Assembly (NCBI GenBank): GCA_037042915.1
Contig: CM073200.1
Location: 1,550,001 to 1,614,000 of the forward strand
DNA length: 64,000 nucleotides
From: Auricularia sp. M13
Lineage: Eukaryota > Basidiomycota > Agaricomycetes > Auriculariales > Auriculariaceae
Direction: 5' to 3'
The notes beneath the pieces are model-generated. The model ran no database searches. It was not told where the DNA came from and saw only the letters and a list, made by a program, of their open reading frames with translations. This document shows positions 42,801 through 54,849 of the stretch, piece by piece (the stretch's first letter is position 1; the number at the start of each line of letters is the position of its first letter). A program made the position numbers and the translations under genes.

Positions 42801-45800
42801 GGAATTCAAATAATCGAGCGCTGATTACTGAAGCCCGTATACGGACAAGAGCATTCGAGTCGGCCATCAACTCCACCACGGCATCGAACGGTATGATATA
42901 GGGAAGGGATTTCGGTTTCCACTCGAACGAACGCCAGAATGACTCTGCGGGGTCGACGGCCAGGCACTGCGCGCAGAACGACGCCCAGCGATCACGAACA
43001 CGCCAGGAACAGATGTTCAGCGTAGAGGTCAGAAAGGCGCAGATAGCGCGCACTGACTCGACCACAGGCGATTCCGCGGGCAGATGATACCACACACCAA
43101 TCGAGCAGGACAGCAGTGAGATGATCGCGATGAACACATCCTCATTCTTCGCGTACTCGTAGCGCATCAAATGACCTTGCGCTGACTCGAGGAGCTTCTG
43201 AAGACTGGATTGACCGAGATATAGCGCACCAGTCTGCACACATTGACAGATTTCTTGAGAGACGTGTTGGAACTGTAGGCCGTCGAAGCGGCGGAGTACT
43301 TCAACGAGATCTTTGTCGCGCGTCGGGGAGGAGACGTCGGATTGCAGCATCGGGGCTGAACCCAGGACGCGAACGACGGCCGAGACGAACACCTTGGTGG
43401 GCGCAAAGGGCGCAACTGTCGTCGCCGGCGCGAGCTGTGACACTGAAGCGGCCGATGTGCGCATGTGCGCGAAGTCCGCGTCATCTTCCATGTCCACTGC
43501 CGCAGCCGTGGCTGGGACAGCATTATCTGTGTCACTTGCAAACCTGCGAAGAAGCCCACGCAGATACTGCGCAAACTGCATAAATTCGTCTTGGACCTAG
43601 AAATGGACCACGTCAATAGACAGTTCCAAAGTAGACAGTTGATACTCACGTCCGCGCTTCGCCAGATGACGCGTTGCAATGTTCGCCGCGCCTTGACATG
43701 GCCAGCAGACGAATACGAAGACCTATTATCGTCAGCCACGACTCCTTCGCAACGAGAAGGATACCGACTGTAACGTGCTCAGCTTGCGCATCTCGATTCC
43801 GCTCTGCTTCCCGGGTCGGACGAGAACGTCCCATCCGTCATCGTCTTGCGCGTCATCGCCAGCGTACACGAGCGGGTCAAGGGCTCGAATAACCCACGCG
43901 CGTTCGTCACGAGTCCATCTCCACCAGTCTGCGGCGCCCGTCCGAACGCCTTCAAGCACCTTGCACGCCGCCTGGATGACGCGTCGGTTCGGCCGTGTGC
44001 CATTGAGCTCGAGCGAAGACTCAAAGCAAAGCGCAAGCACAGCCAGGTCAAGCGCAGTGCGAACTTGCACGGCCGCCAGCGCGATCCCAGGCTCGAGCGC
44101 CTCGAGCGTCTTGAGTAGGAATGCGGACGCCTTGCGCTCGCGCGGGCGCGGGGTGGCGAGGTCGTCCTTGGGCGCGACCGTAAGCGGCGTCCTCTTGGTC
44201 GTTGGCTGTAGCTGGGGCAGCTTGGCATGCAGCATGAATTCGCGAACGCGCGCAGTCCGCTGTGCCTCGACGCATGCTTCGGCGACGGCGCAGTCGGGGA
44301 CGGTGCGCTCGTACAGCACGTCGCTCCGCTTGCTGAGCGCGCACACGGCCTCTAGCAGCGCAAGGAGGTCGCATACGGCCCAGCGCTGGCGCGCAGGCAC
44401 CCAAGCGTCAGCGAGCCAGCTGAGCATCTGGTCCTCGAGCTGCATCCTGTACAGCCGCGAGTCCTGGCTTGCGACGTGTAGACAGCGGGAGAGGAAGGCG
44501 CATACGGCGTCGGACGGGAAGGCCGGGCCCTGGATGGTGATGTCCTTCGCGAGAGCCTCGATGTCGGCGAGGACGCGCTGTGGAGCGACCTTGCCGAGCA
44601 GCGCGGAGGACGCGTGGCACGCCGCCCGGCAAACGGCGGCGACGTTCGCGCGACGAATCGCGTGGTTCCACACGACATCCCAATCAACGGCGAGCTGCGC
44701 GTCGCCGGCTGGTGCGTGCGCGATTGCCGCAAAGCAGATGAATGCCCAAGATTGCGAGTCGGGGTCGTCGTGCGAGAGGAAGGAGAGCAAGGTCGCGACC
44801 ATGTCGAGCTGCAACGTCTGGTGCAGCGCAGACCAGTGGCGTTCGATGAGGAAGAGTAGGATTTGTAGGCGCCATTGTCGGCGGTCGGGACTACTCGAGA
44901 AAGTGACCGCGGAGAGGAAAGTCGAGATAGGGTCTTGAGTTCGCATGCTTTTAGGTATGTCATGGATGACCTCGGATAGACGATGCAGCTAAAATATAAT
45001 CAGAAAGAATCCTTGGGGAGAGGCGAAAGTATCATTCACCTCGTAACGTGCATCCGCCTGTAGCTCGAGTACGGCCCATGACAGAGCATCCGCGGTAGTA
45101 ATGGCGGGCGCAGCGCAGAAAGAATTGGCCTCAAATGCGCGCAAAGCGCCATCCTCAGGCCTACGCAGATCTAATCGAACAGCATCTAAGGCCAGAATTG
45201 GGATGCCGTATTTTAGGTCCGCGTCGCCTTCGACGTGCTTTACGAGCCTATTAAGCCGGTCGACCTGCGCGAGCCGTTGATCCTCGCCTTCGATATCGAG
45301 GCCAACATATGGAAACAGATGCCGAAGAGAAATGACGAGGGCCTCCTTCGCCGGCCGTTCCTTCGTGCTCCAAAATGAAAGTAGCGGTGTCCACATCGCC
45401 GTCCCGAATGCGATCATCGACGCGCGAGAGTTCAACGTCACACGGGAAAGTACAGTGGCCAGGGCGGGTATCATGTCCTTGTATGCAGACGCCTCGCTGG
45501 GGAACATGACGAAATACGCTCGAAACAATTCGAGAACGCGGTCGAGCAACGGCCCGTCCTGTAACTGCCACGAGCCCACCAATGCGCGGATAATAGAGGC
45601 ACTGTCCAGTTGCTCCTGAGACTGCGCCTGTGGCAACCGTTTAAGGCGTTTGTTGGAAGGTGGTATTGAAGGACCTCGACTGCGTTTGCGCGTGCCGACC
45701 AGGGACTCGACCTCGTGTGTCGACGCAGTAGCTAGCTCATCATCTTCCTCCTCCTCGTTTTCCGAGGTTGTGCCAGCCTCTATATCGAAATCAAGTGGTT

Positions 45801-46296
45801 TCCCGAGTAGAATGGCAAAGGCAAGCGACAGGAGCGGCGTCCATTGCTCCAAAGCGAGGTGTTCGACATGAGGCGCAAACGAGACAACGGCGCAAAGTGC
45901 TGTGACGTAGTTCTTCGAAACCGGCTTAAGAAGCCTATTCCGATAGATCATAGTTTCCTGGAGGTGCACCAGGATCGGTTTCAGCGCGCGGCGGTTAATG
46001 TGCGTGAGAGCGCGTTCCGTCAGCCAGCGGACCGCAGAACTGGCCGATTCCAGGCGATCCAGAGCTACAGAAGTAGCGCGGTCCATTCCGCGACTGACGC
46101 AAGATGCGCGTTCCTTTCCAACAGTAACAAAGAGCGCCTGAAAGAGCGCAATCCAGCCGCGACCACCGCTGTCGTCAAAGTTTCGCAGAACGTGGTCGCG
46201 ACTGAACGCATCGCGCAGTGCCGCAATGCCCTCCTGGCGCTCCTTGACCTTGTCGCTCTCAAGCCGTTCGTAAACGAGCTGCAAATCGAGGCCCAT
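36828..46296 (-). CDS. TEL1: Tel1/ATM PI3K-like protein kinase
   Basis: A complete gene of about ten exons, roughly 2900 residues. Tel1 phosphorylates S/T-Q sites after recruitment by Mre11-Rad50-Nbs1 to DNA ends and maintains telomeres. The N-terminus has the TAN motif region ([20 protein letters not shown]). An ATG at 46323 is also possible, but 46296 fits the family better. A long alpha-solenoid follows in the ~1300-residue exon 43.6-39.7 kb, then a FAT region near 39.6-38.3 kb. The kinase domain includes [19 protein letters not shown], the catalytic loop [13 protein letters not shown] and the activation loop [10 protein letters not shown]. The FATC end ([18 protein letters not shown] then YDW) stops at 36828. 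Introns are short, for example 46 nt with GTCGGT...TAATAG near 43735 and 47 nt with GTGCGT...ATGCAG near 39650. No frame disruption was seen. Confidence 0.93.
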
Positions 46297-46594
46297 AACG
46301 TTCAGGGAGAAAGCGATGAACACGAGTTCAAGCTCCGACGTCTCCGACCCTTATCCTTGATACAGCTTGCGTTTGTTTCTCTACCTAGACCGAGAATTCC
46401 TTATGCCTAGTTCCAGTCCAACAGCGCTCAAGGATCCGCATTACGGCCTGAGAATCCAGCACACCTGACTGATGTTCGACAGAAGCTTGCAATTGGCGCC
46501 CTCGTTAACATGCACCGATGTTCCGCATGAGTTCAGCCGGAAAAATGGCAGCGTGCTCTCCACCAGACAACGCACACTCATTGTCCTCGCAAAG

Positions 46595-46748
46595 TACTGT
46601 GGACTTTCGACCGTAGGATCCCCTTGGCGTTTTTATCTAGTCTCATCAGTCCCAGATAACGAAAAGCGGGTCGATTCCGCGAATCAAACATTATGTTTCG
46701 AGGCCTCTGTTACATGTTACAGGGACCCTACGGTCGAAATCTACAGTA
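46595..46748. mobile_element. TA-flanked MITE, 150 bp
   Basis: Ends CTGTGGACTTTCGACCGTAG (46597 on) and, reverse-complemented, CTGTAGATTTCGACCGTAGG (to 46746) are inverted and flanked by TA on both sides. Small size and long termini make it a foldback-like MITE. It lies between the divergently transcribed TEL1 and F-box genes. The start CTGT.GA resembles that of the 33275 element, but the rest differs. Confidence 0.75.
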
Positions 46749-46975
46749 AACGCATCCTTAATGACGCATCATGTAATGTAATGGTGTCGTCTTTCTGACC
46801 AGCCACTGATTGCGGCGATAGTGGGTCACAAAAGAGATGCATATGTGTGGCGACGAATTCTGCTCACGAAGAATGTTGAGACATGTGCATGAACAATCCA
46901 ATGCTGTTCTATTGATGCCGCAGCACGCGAAGGGGTACTTATAAGAAGCTGAAAACATGGCCAAACAGGCTGACA

Positions 46976-48657
46976 ATGTTGCCCTCTGACGATGAGCAGG
47001 CGTTGCGTGCGACCATCCGATCCATCGCCGACGCTGAGCTGGGCCGGTGCGATGCTCCGTTTCAGATTGCACCCGTAGCTGACATTCATCCCAGTCCCTC
47101 AAGTGCCTGGAGTAGCGTCAGGGACAGCATTCGCGAGACAGTTGAACAGGAACTGGCAGCAGCTGTAAATCGACACAATGCACGTGCGCCGCTGATGCGT
47201 CTGCGCGAAGAGGAACTGGAACTGGTCTTTGGCTATCTGTCTTTCTATCGGTTGCTCGATGTTATGAGTGTCTGCCGCCGCTGGTACCACACGATCGTCA
47301 CGTCTCCGCGGCTCTGGAACGATCTCTGTTTCCCTGCTGGGCATCCATGTCCGACACCAACGACGCTGGCGCGGTTCATGGACCGCTCGCGCGCCGCTCC
47401 GCTGGTGCTCATGTTCACGCTCCCTCCTGGTTCGGATACTGCGACGTGTGCGGCTTACTGGCGCACCATCCGTCAGCACATTCACCACATGTCTCGAGGA
47501 ATGATTGACCATGGCTCGCGACTGATCATGACGTGGGACGCGCGCGACGTGGACGCCGCCCTCACGCGCGCCGCGCGAAACTGGAGAGGCTGGGGTTGGC
47601 GTTCGCCCTCATCAAGCCGTACGATATCCCTGACAATTTTCTCGACGGCACTCCTGGCGCGCTGGAGAACTTGCAGCTGTGGAATGTCAATTTCCCCGTG
47701 CGCATCCCGGCGGCATGGGCGAACCTCACCGAGCTCCTGTACGCCGCGCCAGAAATCCGTCGCTCGGGCGTCCTCGCGCTGTACTCGTGCTGTCCGCGGC
47801 TTGCTGCCCTGACGCTCTCCGTGGTCTACTACCGCCTGGACTGCGAGGGCGATGCCTCGATCGTACCGAGCATCGTGTCTCTGCGCGTGATGGGCACGCT
47901 CGTGCTGGACGAGACGCTCGCGCTGCTCGCCGACGCGCAGCACGAGAGCATCCCGATGGTCATGTACAAGAACCGCCCGGAGCACACTCCGCTCTTCTGG
48001 CCCGCGATCTCACAGCACCGCTACACGCGCGCCTCGCTCCTGGCGTATTTCACGGTGGACGAATTTGCCCAGCTGGAGTTCTCGACGGACCGCGGTGGGC
48101 GCGTGCGCCAGACGCTACGCGTCCCCGCGCAGGACGTCTGGGAGCGGCTGTACGACGCGGCGTTCCTCGCGTATCTTGTCGAGCTGGAGATAGCGGAAGA
48201 GTTCTGGCCGATGACCCGCATGCCCGAGGCGCCGGCCCTCCGCACACTCACGCTCGTCGTAGGCCCGCGCATCGCCAAGTTCGACATGACGCAGTTCCGT
48301 AGCAACTTCCTCTCTCAGGTCTCCGGGAAGAAGCTCGGCCGGCTCGTCTGTCCCAAGCTGCGCACCGTCGTGTGGACGATTCCGACGCGCATCATCGAGT
48401 TCGAGAGCGCCGCGGCGCTCCCACCAATGCCGCTCCTTCGCGGCGACGTGATATATAAGTTCCTCGACAAGCTTTCTACCGGGAAGAAGCTCGAGGAAGT
48501 CGTGTTCAAAGGCCTCAGTTCCAACGACGAGAGCGCATTTTCGTTCATGGCGGATGCGATTCGGTACGAGGCGCCTACAATCCAACGCAGGGAGCCTCTG
48601 CCGGGCGGCGTCTCCCACGCCGTTTCGTCCTATATGTCCCCTGGGGAAACTGCATAG
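46976..48657 (+). CDS. F-box protein with internal frameshift
   Basis: Starts at 46976 after a TATAA sequence near 46941. Residues 75-120 form an F-box (LREEELELVFGYLSFYRLLDV ... VCRRWYHTIVTSPRLWNDLCF). About 195 codons in, within the CG-rich tract CGCGCGCCGCGCGAAAC near 47570, the frame must shift by one base to continue into KLERLGLAFALIKPYDIPDN. That frame then remains open to 48657 with leucine-rich segments (LENLQLWNVNFPV, ALRTLTLVVGPRIAKF, KLRTVVWTIPTRII). No GT-AG intron explains the change. It is either a young pseudogene or a base-calling error in the CG run. Confidence 0.75.
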
Positions 48658-48904
48658 GCGCTGAATGGGTATCTAGTCCCTGGTGGATCCTTTCCAATGA
48701 TATCAAGTCTGCTGTCGGAAGTATATGTAGGGAAATACAATTGCGCAACATACAACCCATATCCCAGTCAAGGATGAGATCGGCAGGCTACGCGGATTTC
48801 ATTGCCACGGCTGCAAGAGCCGCAAGGTCATTGTTGGATTGCCCTGAGCGACCCCTTCTGCCGCTCAGACTTGCTCTGCAAAGGAGACTAGGCGAGCGGC
48901 TAGC

Positions 48905-49012
48905 GGTGGACGTCAGCGCGGCAAAGGGGGAAGAAGGAAAAGTCAACGACGCACTCAGTGCGATATTGCCCGCAAGACTCAACGAAATATCGTTGCTGTT
49001 GATCCGCTGCAC
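48905..49012 (-). pseudogene. Fragment of Ste20/PAK kinase catalytic loop
   Basis: The minus strand encodes INSNDISLSLAGNIALSAS, which mirrors [17 protein letters not shown] of the Ste20 kinase gene, including the beginning of the following intron with its CTTTCCTTC-like tract. The plus-strand DNA (GACGCACTCAGT.....ATAT.GCCC.CAAGACTCAAC) matches 51545-51585. The conserved Asp before NI and the rest of the kinase are missing. It is a short duplicated piece about 2.5 kb from its source. Confidence 0.65.
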
Positions 49013-49117
49013 GGAGGCTGGCGCTAGCGATTATGAGAGCCAGCGAGCGAGCACGTCACAGCGCAAGGCGAGGTGGGCAAGGGGAACGAGTCAGTGGGAC
49101 TGGGTATGTTCCGACGA

Positions 49118-50350
49118 CTAATCCGAAGAAGAAAAGTCCTCCGAGTCGCCGGCTATCGCAAGTCGCTCGCGCCGCAGCTCCGCCTCCGCACTCGCGGCGT
49201 TCTGCGGCAGCCGACCCCTGTCGTCTGGTACCGCGGCAAACGACTCGAGGCGCGGGAAGGGCGGCAGCTCGCCGGTCGCGGCGCGCCGCACGATCTGCTC
49301 GCAGAACGCGGAGTCCGCCTCGACGTGCTTGACGTGCGCGGCGGCGCCGGCGAGCAGCTCGCCCAGCACGGGCCCGGCGACGCGCTGCGGGAAGGTGAGC
49401 GCCCACCGCGCGCCGCCAAGCTCCGCACGCCAGATCTTCTTCCGCTCGCTGCGCGTGACGCGCAGCGCGCGCGGACAGAGCACGGCGCACAGCGCCTCCG
49501 CCTCGCCCCACAGCTCGCGGCTGTACGGGTCCAGCGCGACCTCGACGCGCGCGAGCGCCGCGAGGTCGAGCCTGCGCAGGAACGCCGCGAGCACGGGCGC
49601 CTCCGCGTGCGGGTGCCGGACGACGAGCTCGCGCAGCGCGCCGTGCGATCACTCCTCCTCCGCGTCCGCCGTGAGCTGCAGCCCGACAAAGCCCACATCG
49701 CGCATCCGCAGCGCCGCGAGGCGCGGCGCACTCGCCAGCATGTTGTACAGGTCCGCGAGGAAGACCTGCACGGCCTTGAGCTCGACTTCTGCCAGGAGCG
49801 GGAAGCCGTCGAACCGGAAGCGCGCGACCTGCATGCGGTCGATCTCGAGCCGCCGCAGCGCGGGCGCGCGCAGCAGGTCGGGCTGGAAGACGCCGCCGCA
49901 CATGAGCACCAGCTCCTCGAGCGCGGGCGCATCGGCGCGCCAGATGCGGTTCATCGCGGCCGCCTGCGAGGGATAGAAGCGCAGCTGCAGGCTCGCGACG
50001 CGCTGCATATGGCGGTCTAAGCGGGCCAGTACGTCGTGCAGGACCTCTGACGGGCACTCGGTGCCCGGATACGTGGCCTGCCCCGCAACATCCAGATCCA
50101 GATGCAGTGGTGCGTCTGCAGAGAGCTCGAGCATTCTGCGCAACGCAGGCGTGACAAGCTGGTCGCGGCCATGTAATGTGACTGTGGCCCAGAGCCTCGG
50201 AGTCGCCAGAGCTACAGAGCACCATCGACGGCAGACTTTGAGAAGCGGAAACGGCGGCGGAGCAGACGGGATGGCACCAAGCGCTTCGAATATGAGCATG
50301 AGCAATTCATCTGGCACGCGATCGAATGGGCGGGGAGCAGCGAAGAGCGG
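49118..50350 (-). pseudogene. F-box gene with in-frame premature stop
   Basis: The frame encodes an F-box (VPDELLMLIFEALGAIP ... LLKVCRRWCSVALATPRLWATV) and leucine-rich segments (LEELVLMCGGVF, LRRLEIDRMQVARF, RLAALRMRDVGF). At 49649-49651 there is a TGA after DAEEE. The same frame then continues without interruption for another 175 codons (ALRELVVRHPHAEAPVLAAF ... GDSEDFSSSD) to the stop at 49118. A single CGA to TGA transition would explain it. The true start is probably in a small upstream exon: a GTGAGG...CATGCAG intron-like sequence lies at about 50350-50415 and a candidate ATG near 50445. Could be a recent pseudogene or a polymorphic null. Confidence 0.75.
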
Positions 50351-50449
50351 GCTGCATGGCAGTTACAAGGCATGAGCTCAGGCGCATGAACTCCTGCAGC
50401 AGTCAACCTCACAAAAGATAGTGTCTGCTCAGCGATAGGCCCATGCGCA

Positions 50450-50985
50450 CGTTGCCGGTGGCGGTCTGAAGCAAGGGACGTGTCAGCCGGCGCAGGCCGA
50501 GCTCGCGTTTAACAGCCACGCAACAAGACAGCAAGAAGGGCAGAACTAAGATCCTAAATCATCAGCGAAGGTGCTCACGCATAGCTTCATGCTCAAAACC
50601 CAGCCATAATCCTCAACCTGCCTTGCAACTGCCAACGAATCGCGAAAGGTAACACCAACACCTATGACCACAAAAGGATGAATACGTTGAAATTCAGAGA
50701 AGAAAACAGAAGAAAAGAAAAGAAAACAAGCACAAAAACAGCGCTAGCGTTACTGGGCAGGAGCCTATACGTTGGGGAGGGATGCGATATCCAGATGAGA
50801 GCCAGTTCGCCAGTTCACAGATATGGGAGAACCAACCGGTTTGGAATGGAACCACGAGAAGAGAAGATAGCAGAGAGAGGAGAGGGAGAGAGAAAAGAGA
50901 TACAACAAGGGACGTCCGTAGGATTGGAATTCAGTGCGCGAGGAGAGGGACGAGGACGAGGGAAGGGGGAGGGGATATACCGGCG
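50450..50985. other. Intergenic, downstream of the kinase gene
   Basis: A-rich and purine-rich plus strand (for example AGAAGAAAACAGAAGAAAAG near 50700), consistent with the 3' flank of the minus-strand kinase gene. No gene or element was recognised. Confidence 0.45.
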
Positions 50986-50989
50986 ACGT

Positions 50990-53900
50990 CTACTGTTTGT
51001 TCTTCGCCATCTCGCGCGCGACCTTGATGAGCGGCGCGAGCGTCCTGAGCGGCTCCGCGAGCTGCATGAACGGATGCTTCCAAGAAAGTCAGCACCATTA
51101 CACTCTGGAGAACGAAGGGAGAAAAGGCGCACCTCGAGCACCTGCCGCGCATCGGGCCGCTTCTCCGCGTCGACCTCGAGGCATTTCGCCAGATAGTCGC
51201 GGAACACGGCGCTGAGCGCGTCCGGGTTCTGCAGCGCGGGCGTGCCGTGCGTCGCGATGAGGTAGAGCGCCTTGAGCGGGTTCTGGTTCAGGTACGGCGG
51301 CTCGCCCTCGACCATCTCGATCGCCATGATCCCGAGCGACCACACGTCCACCTTCGGCCCGTACTCCTTGCGCGTCACCACCTCCGGCGCCATCCAGTAC
51401 GGCGTCCCGACCATCGTCGTCCGCTTGCTGTGCGCCGGGTCGCTGATCTGCGCGCAGAACCCAAAGTCGGCTAAGGCGGGCGGCGGGCGTTAGCGCGACG
51501 AAGGCGAAATGAAAGGAAGGGAAGGAAGGAAAGGAAAGGCAAGACGCACTCAGTTTAATATCGCCCACAAGACTCAACAGAATATTGTCGCTCTTAATAT
51601 CGCGATGGATAACGCCATGACGATGGAGATGCTCGAGCCCGCGCGCCGTCTCGCGGCTCACGGCCGCAATCTGGCCCTCGCTCATCAGGTTGGCGGTGAC
51701 GACGTCGGTGAGCGAGCCGCCCTCCATGTACTCCATGACGACCCACAGGTCGTTCTTGTACAAGAACGAGTCGATGTAGTTGACGATGTTCGGGTGCCGC
51801 GACGCGCGCATGACGAGGATCTCGTTGATGATCAGGTCCTTCTTCGGCTGCTTCTCCAGGTTCATCTGCTTGATCGCCACCGACAGGTTCGTCCCGACCT
51901 GGTACGCCGTGTACACCCCGCCCGACGCCCTAAAGAACGCAAACACAACACAACATCAGCCAACACACCTCCAACAGAAAGCAACACACGCACCCCTGGC
52001 CGATCTTCACGAGGTTGCGGTACAGCCGTGTCGGGTCCGCGTCCGTGCAAATCGCCTGCAGCCGTTTAACGATATCGATCTCCTTCCCGCCCGCGTCCTT
52101 CTTCTCGCGCCGGCGCGGCGTCGGCTGCCCCGGCGGCGCAATCGTGCTCGGCTGCGGCGCCGGCGGCGCGTGCTTCTGCAGGCTCTGCGCCGCCGCACTC
52201 GGCGCGGGCGGCGCGTTGCGCGACGACGTCAGCGCGCGCTGCGGCGTCCCCGGCGCCGGCTGCTGCTGCTGTTGTTGCTGCTCATTCGTCGACTTTTGCG
52301 TGTTCGAGCGCGACAGACTCGGCTTAGCCGCCGCCGCCGCCGGTTTCCCAGCGGGCGCCGGCGCGCTCGACGTGGACTTGTCCAGCGCAGGACTGAGCGG
52401 CGCCGGCGGCGTCGGCGCCGGGCGGAACGGCTGCGGCTGCTGTTTCGCGGGCGGCGGCGGGGGCGCCGGGCGCGGATTCTCGAAGCCCGAGGGCGTGCCG
52501 AGCGCTGGGGGCGGAGACACCGCGCCCATCTTCTCCCACACGTCCGCGCCGGCCTCCGCGCGGCCCTCCTGGTAGAACTTGACGATCTCCATCACCGCCT
52601 GCGGGTTCTTCTCCTGCTCCAGGCGCGAGATGCCCGACTCCTGGAGGAGCTCCTGCCATTCCTTCGGTAGGCCGGTGAACTCGCCCGTCGACGAGTTGAA
52701 GCCGACGTGTGTGAGATGTACTGGGTCGAATGGCGTTGAAATTTCTGGCCGCTTGCCGGGCGCGAGGAAGTCTGTCGACGGGGAACGTTAGTTCACGGAT
52801 CGTCAGGGAAGGGGGACAGGCAGTGGTCGAAACTTGTCGAGTCCGGGTCCACCAGTCTGCGTGCAGCGGGCCAAAAGATTGCGGGCTGGAAGGAAGAGCA
52901 AGACATAGCGACACGGGAACTTCAGCGGGACGGCGTGAACAGCAGCGCAGGCATGAACACGACATGCGCCGGAAGCCGCGCGCGAGCTCGTGCTTGCCCC
53001 GGCCCATGAGCAGCGGACAACAACGCCGCCAGAACAAGCGCGCGCGCCTGACATTCGCGCATGCTCGAGATATTCGAGCGTGCCCCGCCGTCCGCAGCTG
53101 ACGAGCCGAGGGCTCGGACATAGAACGCGCGAGGGCAAGCGTTGCGACCACACACAGGGGACACGCGACACCAGAGGCACTCGGCGTCGCACAGCCGCGC
53201 GAGTCTGCGCTGCGATGCCCTGGCGCGCGACATGGGTGAAGGTCACGCGCGAGCGCGACCACTGGCAGACGCGCTAAAGGCGTTACTGCTGCGAGCAGAC
53301 TTGCACCAGCGCGACAAGTTGCAACGCGAAGCTGCGCATGTCCAAGCTGCGCTGATCTCCAGCGAAGAGGCAGGCGAGCAGCCCGAGCCCGACAGGAACA
53401 AAATCTCAACGAGGAAACAACAGGTCCCGCGAGAGCGCAACGGCGTGCCTGACAACAGGTCGCGATGATACGCCGCAGGCACACATGCATGCGCGTCCAG
53501 ACGGGCTGGCGCTCGACGGCGCGCGCTCAGGTCCAAAGCACCGCGTGCGGCCGGGCGTGCACGGACAGTGCAGCATCTGCCCCGGACCGCGAGCAGAAGG
53601 CGCGGCTGGCGGTTGCTGCCCCGCAAGTCTTCCAGCCGCACGTCTAGCCTAAGCCAAATGCAGGCGACAAAGGCGCTGCGCACGGCTTGACACACAGGGC
53701 GCGAGCGAGCGCTGGGTTGGATACGCCCTCGCGCATAGCATGGGGACAGTGTGTACCAGAATAAGACGGGCAGTACAAGTCCCGCGGCGGGCCCGCTTGA
53801 GCGGTGCCTGGTGCAGAGCTCCAGCCCGCTCACGTCCGAGACGCAGATGATGTGCCGGGTAATACAGAAGGCGCCGAGGACGCCCGCTGTACTTCTTGGA

Positions 53901-54845
53901 GCGCAGATGAAGCAACAACACCGCACGAGCACTGCATGAGCCCAAATGCGCACGGGGAACAGTTCAGCGCAGGACCGTACGATGAGCACCGCGCGGGCTT
54001 GGCCGTGCTGGAACCATGGCCTGATGGTGCATAACGAACAGCTGAAGCCCAGGATGGGCCGTAGGTGCCGCACAGCCGCGCTCTGACGAGCCGGTGGAGC
54101 AACGCACGCCCTCAAGGCGGACACGCGAAGCTGGCACGCCCGGAGATCGTGCACGGCGATTGGCCAAAGCATGGCAAGAAAGACTCGAGCTCGAGCCGCA
54201 GACTCGACAAGATTCGACCGATGTGAGCATGGACTCACCAGACACAATCGAAAAGACGCCCGTCTTTTTCTTGTTCGAGCCCGACCGTGCGCGCGCAGGC
54301 ACAGGCGGGGCGTCCGCATCGTTGAACGTCGCAAAGTCGGCGCCGCCATTATACGCCACGGGCGGGGACGACATGCGCTTGTCCTTGTAGAGCGGCAGGT
54401 CGTTGAGCGTCGCCGTGTTGGCGCGGCTGGGGCGCGGCGGGGCGCCGACGGCCGAGTCGTCCCGGGAGCGCGGCGGCGGCGGCTTGTGCAGCGAGTTGCG
54501 GGCGCGGATGCCGGGCTCGGTGGGCGTCTTGGAGCGCCCCTGGCCGGGGCCGGCGGGCGCGGGCGGCGGCGCGCGCGAGGGCACGAACTCCTTGTCCATG
54601 TACTGGAACGTCGCGGCGGCCGCGGCCTGCAGCGTCGCGTCCTGCAGCAGGTCGTTGTACTCCTGGATCGACTCGCGCGACGGCCGGTGGTACTCTGCGT
54701 TGCCCGGCGGCGGCGGCGTCGGCGCGGACACTTGGGACTGGCTCTGTCGCCGTCGTTGCGCGCTCAGCGGCGTCGGGCCCGAGATCCCTGCAGTCTGCGA
54801 GGCCGGATGTCTTATCGACCGGCGGGGCGAGGCGGGCGTCGACAT
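50990..54845 (-). CDS. STE20: Ste20/PAK family protein kinase
   Basis: A p21-activated kinase that couples Cdc42/Rac GTPases to MAPK cascades and polarity. The N-terminal exon 54845-54239 is Pro/Ser-rich ([17 protein letters not shown]; a helical [21 protein letters not shown]). After a 1459-nt intron the exon 52771-51994 begins with the CRIB/PBD region ([16 protein letters not shown]...[14 protein letters not shown]), then a Pro-rich linker with a glutamine run. Kinase domain: glycine loop [22 protein letters not shown] lysine, [14 protein letters not shown] in the following exon, and the APE-region [11 protein letters not shown]. The last exon reads [20 protein letters not shown] and the stop is at 50990. 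There is no PH domain, so it is Ste20-like rather than Cla4-like. The frame appears intact. Confidence 0.9.
52772..54230 (-). other. 1.46-kb intron of the kinase gene
   Basis: Donor GTGAGTCC after SIVSG and acceptor CCCCGTCGACAG before the CRIB exon. It is some 25 times longer than the other introns of this gene. Composition is GC-rich with many CGCGC tracts, reminiscent of the long RNase H intron at 18165-21601. A 368-codon open frame inside it has no recognisable domain and is treated as chance. Confidence 0.6.
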
Positions 54846-54849
54846 CCAA

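Noticed and set aside
49056-50225. 389-codon minus frame and 315-codon plus frame over the F-box pseudogene
   Set aside because: Low-complexity shadows; only the frame with VPDELLMLIFEAL and leucine-rich segments is meaningful.
53243-54349. 368-codon minus-strand frame inside the kinase intron
   Set aside because: No recognisable domain, and the flanking splice sites join two kinase exons in phase.
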